Positions 57,301 to 64,000 of a DNA stretch of 64,000 nucleotides are shown in pieces. The position numbers and the translations under genes are program-made. Source of the stretch: Hippophae tibetana (lineage: Eukaryota; Streptophyta; Magnoliopsida; Rosales; Elaeagnaceae); contig CM072810.1 of NCBI GenBank assembly GCA_037013495.1, positions 28,611,843-28,675,842 on the forward strand, given 5' to 3'. Position 1 is the first letter of the stretch. Every line of letters starts with the position of its first letter. The notes beneath the pieces are model-generated. The model was not told where the DNA came from, made no database searches, and was given only the letters and a program-made list of their open reading frames with translations.

Positions 57301-60300
57301 CATTGCACAAGAAAAAGGGCATTATCAATCATTTATATAGTCTTAAAGATGGTTTTCCATTCATCTCTTGGCTTCATTCTTATTTGATGGTACCTATTTT
57401 GAAGTTCAACCTAGAAAACATCTTGGAACCTTGTAGTTTGTCTATCATATCCTCCAACTTAGGTATTGGAAACCTGTACTTGATAGTTATTTTGTTTATA
57501 TCATGATCATCTATACACATTCTGTAGGTGCCATCCTTTTTGGGACTAGGTTCATTATGATCAACTTCGTCCCAAATTTCAACAAAATCTTCATTAGATG
57601 TATATAGTTTAGGAAAGCTGTCAAAACTAGTGAGTTCATTCTTCAATGACACTCAAAGTGTATCTGCTATTGGGTGCATCAGCTAATTTGTAATGTTGTC
57701 TAAACTTTTATTTGAACACATAATTAAACCTTTATAAGAAGATAATTCACTTGGCAGGTACCCTAGATATAATACTTTGTAAATTGAGAAACTTTAATGA
57801 TCACTATGTAGATCAAACTTTTTTCTATAGAAGTTAGTGCTTTCGGTGCTTAAAGGATCTCACAATGGCATACAATTCTTGTTCATATGTGGACCACTCT
57901 TGCCTTACATTTTCAATAAATAACTCAATAAGTCATCCATTTTGAGAAAGAACAGCCCCTATTCCAATCATTGAGACATTTATCGTGGTTTGCTAAACCT
58001 CTTTTTCAAACTCTCTAGAATTAGTACTCATTAATACTTTTTGCTTTTTTGGGACATGCGTTTGAGTTACACTTATATCTACAGGTAAAACTAGTTAATA
58101 TTGTATTGCACATGAGAACTTCATGTTATATCCAATTTGAATAATTTTAAATTTATGATAAAATAGACTTACAAGTTCTATAAACTAATTTTAACAAATG
58201 ATAATAAAATGTAGTGATTAATTACAAGTTAATTATTGTATCACTTACAATATTGAAACAAATTTATAAATTTTATAATAAAGATAAAATTTACGTACTT
58301 AAGAAAATGGTTTTTAATGAATGTTAGAATTAAAATAAACTATGGTACATTGTTAAAGACATTCACTAATGCAAAGAACAATTTGTAATAATAATAATAA
58401 TAATAGTGCATATCGTTTTCCTTACATACATAACCCTTGATATTTAATAGATTTAACAATTTTGTAAAGTTCAAATATAATTTTTTAAATATGTGATAAC
58501 GTAATTACTATAACAAAATTAGTATACTTCTCACTATTAGTATATATTTTATCAAGATATCAATTTTCTATTCTAATAGTAGCCATCATCCAACATGTAT
58601 ATTATGAAAGTTACTTGAGGCAAGCATTACTGAAGTGAAAATGGATTTTAGTTCTTGGCTTACATATCACCACATGAAGGTTGATTCAATCCTGTTATAG
58701 TGGACAAATTCTCGAAGATGTGCCATTTGATTCCATGGAAGAAAACTAGTGATACCAATCATGTTGCCTCATTGTTCTTTAGAGAGGTAATGATACTTCA
58801 TACAGTTTCTTTTATAATCACACTTGACAAAAACGTGAAATTTATGAGTCTTTTCTAGAGGAAACTTTGAAAAAAGTTCCACACTACACCCAACTATAAT
58901 AGTACTTACTGTCCCCAAACTAATGGTCTGAGTCCATCAATAGAACTGTTGGAAGTATGTTAAGGTGCATATACAATGAACATCCTAAACAATAGGATTT
59001 AGTTGTTCCTCAAGTGGAAGTTGCACTTAATTGCATTGTCATCGGGACTATGGGTAAGCCACCTCTTAGTATTGTCTATACTAAGACTCCTAATTTTGTT
59101 ATCAATCTAAAGTGATTCTATGCTCTTAAGAGTAAATCAACTAGTATTTGAGCTAAGGATTAAAAGTTCTTCCAAAGAAAGATCAAAGAGCACATTTAGA
59201 ATGTGAATGCCTAGTGCAAGTGCCAAGAAGATAATTATTGTAGAAGTAAAGAATTTGAAGGAAAGATGGCTATGGCTCACTTAGATAAGCACTAGTTGCC
59301 ATCTATTGGGTGTTGCAAGATGCAAAATAAGAAATATGGTCCATTCCAATATTGAAGAAGATTAATATTCCTCCATAATTGGGCTTCTTGCATATTGGAA
59401 AATGTTTGCTACTTTCAACTTTGTTGATCTCTACACTTAGTCACCTACCATTCACCAGAGGATGCTGCTATTATCATTCAGAATTCAGAGTTGAATTCTC
59501 TTCAAGGAGACTTTAATGTAGTGGCATCTACATGAGTCTAAGCTTTCTCTATAATATCATCTATGTTTTCATCCAATGTCGTTTATGTATTGTGTGTCGT
59601 TTTTGTTGTTTTTATTTTATTTCTTTAAGTTTGTCATTTAGCATGAGTTGACCGTGTAGGCCATTAGTCCATCACTAGTTTAGCTTGTGTTTCTATTTTG
59701 CACTTTATGATGATTACATTTTTGAAATCCTCTCTTCGAAATTGGAATTTTTCCTTTAGTCCTTACAGGCTAAATTGAAAAATTGTTCCTCATCTTTAAA
59801 GTTATTTGACTCGAGAGTTTAATTAATAGACTTCCTACGTCAATCATCTTTTTTACTAACAGGTTAAAAGAATGGGTCATATACTAGAATAGCCATATAC
59901 TAGAATAACTAAACCTGTAACCATTCAACAAAGAGTCAAGAGAGACTATTCCACCAAAGTTACAAACATACTAGTCACCTTGTTAAGAGGAATGCTGACC
60001 CAACTTTAACTCCCTTTGATGCTGCAAACTTAAAACGGTTGAAAATTAGCCACTTGGATAGAACTGGTATTCCTTGTTCTATTTGCAAATTACACTGCAA
60101 TTCAAGAGAAAATTCATAGTTAGTTTGATGAAGAATGAGTGTTTAGAGATGCGATTTGCAAGTGGAGTTAACATTACAGAACCCCAGCAATGAAGTCTTA
60201 CATGAAAAAAACTGCAATCGTTTGCCTTTGCAAATCGAGATTCTTGTTTTAAAACAACCATATTATCATGGGAACTACCACTACATAACAAGTATATTAA

Positions 60301-61775
60301 TATGTTAGAAAAGTAGAAAATGAATATAACAATGTGATCAAAATAAGAATACAACGAACCCCATTTACCTGCAGGTGACAAGATACCCATCAACGTCTCG
60401 GCTTATAGATCGGCCATAATCATTCATTGGTCGAACATGCTGCATTGAACATGATAACAGCTCAGATCTAGAAATTATCACACTTGAAATTGCAAATGAC
60501 CATACTACATGAAGATAGTGTGTGTGTATATATATTATGTAATAAGATAACCTCAAACTTTATGCTGGTTGTACTGCTCCATTTGGAATTTGTTGGCTCA
60601 TTTAGATCCATTCCCACCGATAATCGAGACAGATTCACACCTCCACTACCTGAACGGGAGAAATTGTCCATGGGAATACCATGGATCCCAATTTCGGGTA
60701 AAAAAGAGCGCTGAAAGGTAAAAACTACATGTTAGAAAACATAATCAATGATATTTTCTAAACTCAAAATACTACCTTATGGAAAAGTATATATTGGACT
60801 AACTTTTTCTTAACAAAAATAAATTTAGAAACAAATCTACAAACTTAAGATGAAATCTAATTATGCACAAGCTCCCCCATGAACTATACAAAACTAAAGC
60901 TAGTTCTTCCTCCATGAACTATACAAAACTAAAAGAACAATTCAGATAACCTGAATAGTGAAAGACTGCTGAGCAAGGCATTCAGATCTTGGCTTTCTAA
61001 AAGCTACCAAGATATTAGAATTGTACAACCCCTTATCCCATGCGACATCAAGCTTCTCGCTTCCACCAAATAAATTTGGGTGTTTAATGCAAAGACTGTA
61101 GAATACAAACATAACAGCTTAGTTCAACAATAAAGAATCCTTCTCTAGCTTTTTACATGTGATAAATTGGCCAAAGGAGTTGTGGCTCAACTGCATGAAT
61201 TATGTTGAAGGTCTGGGTTTGAGTCCCACTTATAGGTAGTTGAATTGTGTTGTATAAAAAATACAGGAAATTGGCTAAGGGTCCAACCGAGTATAGCAAA
61301 AGCGCATAAAAAACTGCCAAATTCTAACCTTCCAATAACTAGGGAGAGAGGACTGCCATTGTTGCTCCTCAAAGGAAGAAAGAAACAAAGAAAGATGCCA
61401 CTATCTCAGTGAAATTCTCAGGAATAAACAGAGAAAACAAAATATCTCCCTAAATATGAAATGAAAAAAATACCTGAAAGGAGATAGCATCAAAGAGGCG
61501 CAGAGCTTGTGAGTGAAATCAACATTTACATCAATCTTGGCTGTGAGACATTTAAAAGAAGAAAAATATGAAGTAGATAAAACATTTTTCTCAGCAACAT
61601 CAAGAGAAGAACGGCAAGAAGATGAATACACCCATTACTGCAACTTTCATGATCACCCATTCGCAAAAAATGAATTATTAGAATTTAGAACTAAGAAAAT
61701 TTTGATAAATGGGTAAATTTGGGAAACATGAAAGACTATACCTTTGCCAGCATGAATGCTTTTTTGGGCTCCCAT
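39174..61775 (-). CDS. OEP36/39: Chloroplast outer-envelope Omp85-type beta-barrel protein, P36/P39-like, 11 exons
   Basis: Exons (5' to 3'): 61,775-61,742; 61,540-61,474; 61,367-61,329; 61,095-60,951; 60,710-60,552; 60,439-60,369; 60,280-60,202; 60,094-59,979; 46,934-46,787; 46,267-46,198; 39,331-39,174. They total 1,086 nt, 361 residues plus TGA, all with GT/AG borders and frame kept. The protein starts [20 protein letters not shown] and ends YFGLNNLAS. From memory this matches Arabidopsis OEP36/OEP39 in start, length and order. The family is the OEP80/Toc75-V branch of Omp85, reduced to the barrel without POTRA domains. The Omp85 loop-6 motif is present as GGIDNVRGY (VRGY, residues 261-264), and [15 protein letters not shown] and [19 protein letters not shown] are barrel strands. 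The likely site is the plastid outer envelope; what the short forms do is less clear than for OEP80. No stop or frameshift is seen, so it looks functional despite 13-kb and 6.9-kb introns. Confidence 0.95.
41418..41700 (+). repeat. 5' LTR of the copia in OEP intron 10
   Basis: Starts gatatcaatggcaga and ends aattgtca. It is about 58 bp longer than the 3' LTR because a unit with acctaaaatatataaaca and gtatatttaggtaata is present in tandem. Confidence 0.9.
45065..45289 (+). repeat. 3' LTR of the copia in OEP intron 10
   Basis: Starts gatatcaatggaagag right after the purine tract and ends aattgtca. It carries one fewer internal repeat unit than the 5' LTR. Confidence 0.9.
46198..46267 (-). CDS. 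OEP36/39: OEP36/39 exon 10 (residues 287-310)
   Basis: Encodes [20 protein letters not shown] and NVPG, a barrel strand and turn. The acceptor has a T-rich tract ending tttag; the donor is G|gtgagt (phase 1). Confidence 0.95.
46268..46786 (-). other. OEP36/39 intron 9
   Basis: A 519-bp intron from gtatgc to tttattttag. AT-rich, with no element seen. An open plus-strand frame inside it looks fortuitous. Confidence 0.9.
46787..46934 (-). CDS. OEP36/39: OEP36/39 exon 9 (residues 237-286), carries VRGY
   Basis: Encodes [20 protein letters not shown], then [19 protein letters not shown] and SELTFPL. The VRGY tetrad is the signature of the inward-folded loop 6 of Omp85 barrels. The acceptor cttctgacag is at the end of the 13-kb intron 8. 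Confidence 0.96.
47316..47649 (+). repeat. 5' LTR of the large gypsy element
   Basis: Starts tggcatctaaatgagtc and ends ccaacatca. It shares blocks such as gtcatttagcatgagtt and gttcctcat with the copy at 59,522-59,842. The two have clearly diverged. Confidence 0.85.
49330..50009. other. Unidentified AT-rich insert left of the nested copia
   Basis: Contains two diverged copies of a cttataactatta-type block (about 49,360 and 49,725). Together with 55,718-56,139 it may be one older insertion that the copia later split. No coding potential. Confidence 0.35.
50010..50160 (-). repeat. 3' LTR of the nested copia
   Basis: Begins tgaagaaatattgaaag and ends agaaattctaca on the plus strand. It is shorter than the 5' LTR at 55,511-55,717. 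Confidence 0.85.
52568..53042. mobile_element. Insert in the copia integrase region with telomere-like repeats
   Basis: About 475 bp with no integrase coding interrupts an otherwise recognisable integrase. Its left 300 bp are dominated by degenerate ccctaaa / taaaccc words (the plant telomere repeat), mixed with aaataata blocks. Its right end, ttccattccattccg and ctgtgaaccaaacgtcacc, resembles termini of plant MITEs. No terminal inverted repeat is clear. The borders are approximate. Confidence 0.5.
55511..55717 (-). repeat. 5' LTR of the nested copia
   Basis: Begins tgaagaaaatattgagag next to the primer-binding-site complement and ends agaaattctaca on the plus strand. Confidence 0.88.
56140..56792. 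repeat. Large near-perfect palindrome (308-bp arms, 37-bp loop)
   Basis: The left arm, 56,140-56,447, begins ttcaatccaattctc and ends tgtataatagtatg. The right arm, 56,485-56,792, is its reverse complement with a single mismatch that I can find, near the outer end. The spacer is 56,448-56,484. The structure interrupts the RNase H region of the opposite-oriented gypsy block. There is no open frame and no obvious target duplication. It could be a foldback/MITE-like element or an inverted duplication. Confidence 0.95.
56793..58000 (-). mobile_element. Gypsy reverse transcriptase/RNase H block, opposite orientation
   Basis: On the minus strand this encodes gypsy reverse transcriptase: [20 protein letters not shown] and [20 protein letters not shown] near 57,440-57,540, and the [17 protein letters not shown] catalytic box near 57,220. 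RNase H pieces lie at 56,793-56,900 ([20 protein letters not shown]) and about 57,830-57,990 ([31 protein letters not shown]). It lies between the plus-strand gag and integrase of the surrounding element. It is either an inverted part of that element or a piece of another. Broken. Confidence 0.75.
58010..58600. other. AT-rich stretch, nothing recognised
   Basis: Contains a short (AAT)n run near 58,390. I see no domain on either strand. Confidence 0.5.
59522..59842 (+). repeat. 3' LTR of the large gypsy element
   Basis: Starts tggcatctacatgagtc and ends cttcctacgtca. It is the partner of 47,316-47,649. Confidence 0.85.
59979..60094 (-). CDS. OEP36/39: OEP36/39 exon 8 (residues 199-237)
   Basis: Encodes [20 protein letters not shown] and [11 protein letters not shown], then SAFLLT. 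The acceptor is tcttgaattgcag; the donor AG|gtgact leads into the 13-kb intron. This exon is easy to miss because it is short and far from exon 9. Confidence 0.94.
60202..60280 (-). CDS. OEP36/39: OEP36/39 exon 7 (residues 172-198)
   Basis: Encodes [20 protein letters not shown] and FFH, then donor gtaaga. The acceptor is gttatgtag. Confidence 0.94.
60369..60439 (-). CDS. OEP36/39: OEP36/39 exon 6 (residues 149-172)
   Basis: Encodes [20 protein letters not shown] and VTC, ending AG|gtaaat. The acceptor is caatgcag. Confidence 0.95.
60552..60710 (-). CDS. OEP36/39: OEP36/39 exon 5 (residues 96-148)
   Basis: Encodes [20 protein letters not shown], then [14 protein letters not shown] and [12 protein letters not shown]. 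Phase 0 at both ends. The acceptor is tacctttcag, the donor gttatc. Confidence 0.96.
60951..61095 (-). CDS. OEP36/39: OEP36/39 exon 4 (residues 47-95)
   Basis: Encodes [20 protein letters not shown], then [16 protein letters not shown] and [10 protein letters not shown]. The [11 protein letters not shown] turn is typical of the first barrel strands of the Omp85 family. Confidence 0.96.
61329..61367 (-). CDS. OEP36/39: OEP36/39 exon 3 (residues 34-47), a 39-nt microexon
   Basis: Encodes [12 protein letters not shown] within a 39-nt exon. The acceptor is ctttgag; an alternative AG three bases further in would remove one residue. The donor is AG|gttaga. Confidence 0.88.
61474..61540 (-). CDS. 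OEP36/39: OEP36/39 exon 2 (residues 12-34)
   Basis: Encodes [20 protein letters not shown] and PF. The acceptor is gtctcacag, the donor AG|gtattt. Confidence 0.95.
61742..61775 (-). CDS. OEP36/39: OEP36/39 exon 1 (residues 1-12)
   Basis: Encodes [11 protein letters not shown], then the first base of the next codon before donor gtatag. The ATG at 61,775-61,773 has a G at -3 and a G at +4, and gives the N-terminus expected for the family. Two ATGs at 61,786 and 61,780 lie just upstream in another frame. Confidence 0.92.
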
Positions 61776-62010
61776 TCCATGACCATAAACTGTGATTTAG
61801 TATACAACTGAAAGTCTGCAACGAAGAAACATATTAGATGATACTTAGACGAGGATTGAAGTTAAGGTCGAAGAAGAGGAAAGAGCAGAGGATGGACAAG
61901 GGAAATGGGTGGTTTACAAAGATGCTGCCTTTGGGTTTAAGACTACTAATTAGTAGGGGGAACTGGAAAGACACGTTCCTAGCTTCTTCAGTGCTAACGT
62001 CTGCTGTTAT
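61776..62010 (-). promoter_or_regulatory. 5'UTR and likely promoter-proximal region of OEP36/39
   Basis: The minus strand is C/T-rich here (CTCTGCTCTTTCCTCTTCTT, about 61,870-61,890), as plant leaders often are. A tttcttcgttgcag acceptor-like site at about 61,820 allows a UTR intron. The transcription start is not determined. Confidence 0.45.
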
Positions 62011-62059
62011 TAAATTTTTGGGTTTTGGACAGGATAGTAGGATGAGTGATAGCTGTTAT

Positions 62060-64000
62060 TAAATTTTTAATAATTTCAATCAATAATAGTAGGTTAACCA
62101 TTATTTTTATTTTCAATATTTATTTAGAAACATATTTAGTTTAAAAAAATAAAAAATTAACATGATATTTATTATAAATAAATATTGGTATTATTTTTCA
62201 TTATTTAACTATTTAATACATATTTTTAAGTAAAATAAAAAATATAAATTAATTATTGGATGTAAGTTACATAATGTGACATGATATCAAAGGTCACAAT
62301 TAACGTGTAATTAACATGTTAATTTAACACGTTAATTAAATACAATTAACATGTAATTAACATCTTAGTTTAGTAGGTATTGAACCATCAAATAACATCA
62401 TTATTGAATAAATATCCAATAGTATAAATGACTATTAAATAATATCTTAATTATCTAACAAAGTGTTAATTAAGAAAAAATAATTTTGATATTAAAATAA
62501 GTATGGATAATAATAATTAATGGATGGTTTCTTCTCCTATGTATATTCATTTGATACACTTATCACAACTTAACTTGAACATAATTTGATAAGAGATAAA
62601 CACATAAATCTACAATCTCTTCCCTATTTTATTTTCATCTCTTTTGATCACAAGGTATCAACACTAGTTTCCTCGTTCTTCAAACTATTCGAACATATTT
62701 TAGCATTGGAGTAATGTGAACCATAAAATGACTAATTTTGAAAACCCACAATGAACTAAAAAACACAAACCTAAAAGGCCGTAGCCTTGAAATCTAACAA
62801 AAAATATTTGAGTAAAATAACCTCAAAAAGCTAAGATGTAGATTGCGAGATAGGAAATGCCACGAGATTTTTTAAGCCTTGATAAGCTATTAAATGCAAC
62901 AAAATTTCTTAAGCCTTGATAAGTTCTAAAAATGTTCAATTAAGAACCAAAAGACTACAAACCTTAAAATAATTTCATTGAGAAATATCAATCAAAAATA
63001 TCCTTTTTTTATAATATTTGTCCTAATAAATATATATAGAAACTAAAACCTGTAAATATAAGATTCCAAAATATATTTACTTAAAATTTAATATTTCTAT
63101 AATTAATGTACTCTATTAGATGTCAAAGATATCATTATAATTGTGAATGTTACTCAATGATATTTTTCAAATAGTGATTTTACATGGTTATTTCTTGTAC
63201 TTCATGCCCAAGCAGCCCAACCTTGTAGCTCTCATCCAAGCCAATTGTAAATGACCCTATTATGTATTTCTTTGAAGATTGGGCCATTTGGAACATGACA
63301 TTAATTTTTTGATGATATTTCTTGATAAGTCAAAGACTACCACACCCTATAATGCTCTAAGGTCCTAACAATGTATTCTCTATTATCAGGTCCATAGGAA
63401 GGAAAGGTGTGGCCAATCATTGATGTTGACAAAAAATAAGCATCAACAGTAACAACAAAGAACATTGAATCTAATTATTGAAAATATTATGTTTAATATT
63501 AAAGGTTTATTTTAGTACGTAATTAAATAAAAAATAATATTAATATATATTCGGTTTCAATTAACCACAATTTTGAAATTGTAATAATCATCTCTACCCC
63601 TACCCCTAATCAGTTATGGTTAGTTTTGAACAATAACCATGGGAGTGTTACATATAGTCACAATTTTGATTATGATTTATTTATTAAAAAAATGCTCATC
63701 CTTTCATCAATGCCTTATTTTTTAAAAATTACATTTTCCATTCATACATTTTTTAAGATTTCCACACTTTTTCAAAATTTTCAACCAATTCTTGAAAAAT
63801 CTATTAAATTTTCGAAATTTTTTACATGTAGTTGTGCCAGATATATTAAAATTTTAACTCAACTTTAGATATTAAATTATATTAATATACGTAAAGTTGA
63901 GCCATATTATATATCATTCAAAAACTCAAAATATAATTTATAGATAATTTTATGGTTTGTGATTTAGAGCCTTTGAGAGAAACTTGCTTGGTTTATTGAC
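62060..64000. other. Region upstream of OEP36/39, no gene seen
   Basis: Very AT-rich. Repeated, partly palindromic aattaacatgt(t)aattaa and aacacgttaatt words lie at 62,295-62,365. A short direct repeat with ttaagccttgataag lies at 62,869 and 62,910. No domain or RNA gene is recognised on either strand. Confidence 0.55.

Larger units (their letters stand above)
47316..59842 (+). mobile_element. Ty3/gypsy retrotransposon fossil with nested insertions
   Basis: The outer LTRs are 47,316-47,649 and 59,522-59,842. A primer-binding-site-like ttggaattagagcg follows the first. On the plus strand there is gag (about 47,750-48,960), with core [17 protein letters not shown]-like sequence near 48,160, a zinc knuckle [16 protein letters not shown] (48,778-48,825) and a protease-like part (about 49,020-49,300). 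Near the right end are remains of integrase (about 58,740-59,150). The reverse transcriptase and RNase H found at about 56,800-58,000 are in the opposite orientation. The element is heavily broken and old, and is interrupted by a copia element and by a large palindrome. Confidence 0.8.
46935..59978 (-). other. OEP36/39 intron 8, 13 kb, filled by nested elements
   Basis: Donor gtgact at 59,978, acceptor at 46,935. All but about 0.5 kb (46,935-47,315 and 59,843-59,978) lies between the two LTRs of a gypsy element, which itself holds a copia, a palindrome and other insertions. The ancestral intron was thus about 500 bp. Confidence 0.9.

Noticed and set aside
1-64000. tRNA, rRNA or snRNA genes
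   Set aside because: I looked for cloverleaf-type and conserved rRNA strings on both strands by eye and recognised none. TGGTATCAGAGC strings are retroelement primer-binding sites, not tRNA genes.

Overview
This is a plant nuclear window, almost certainly from a eudicot. It is AT-rich, it carries two intron-bearing plant genes, and most of the rest is decayed Ty3/gypsy and Ty1/copia retrotransposon sequence. A cucurbit is my guess from overall impression only; nothing in the sequence proves the genus.

Two host genes can be reconstructed exon by exon, and both look intact. (1) On the + strand, about 13.93-35.6 kb, lies an IQ67-domain (IQD) calmodulin-binding gene. It has one 5'UTR exon and six coding exons, encoding 405 residues from the preferred ATG. 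The diagnostic phase-0 intron falls exactly between codons 16 and 17 of the IQ67 domain. (2) On the - strand, about 62-39.17 kb, lies a chloroplast outer-envelope Omp85-type beta-barrel gene resembling Arabidopsis P36/P39 (OEP36/OEP39, OEP80 relatives without POTRA domains). It has 11 coding exons, 361 residues and a conserved VRGY motif. The genes are convergent, with their stop codons about 3.6 kb apart.

Both genes are swollen by insertions. IQD intron 3 (12 kb) holds a + copia (19,170-23,687, exact CCAAT target duplication) and a - copia (24,808-30,097). IQD intron 4 holds a partial gypsy element whose LTR carries heat-shock-element-like repeats. OEP intron 10 holds a + copia (41,418-45,289). 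OEP intron 8 (13 kb) is almost entirely one gypsy element (47,316-59,842) containing a nested - copia (50,010-55,717), a near-perfect 308-bp-arm palindrome and a reverse-transcriptase/RNase H block in the opposite orientation.

The left 13 kb is intergenic. It holds two head-to-tail gypsy gag fossils (-), a gypsy integrase tail with an LTR-like region (+), a G-box-rich block, a purine-rich repeat, a possible CACTA remnant and a non-coding LTR element with three LTR copies. The right 2 kb upstream of the OEP gene is AT-rich with no visible gene.

I found no evidence for a new gene system. The most unusual structures are the 653-bp palindrome in OEP intron 8, the overlapping upstream ORFs predicted for both genes, and the heat-shock-like LTR inside the IQD gene.
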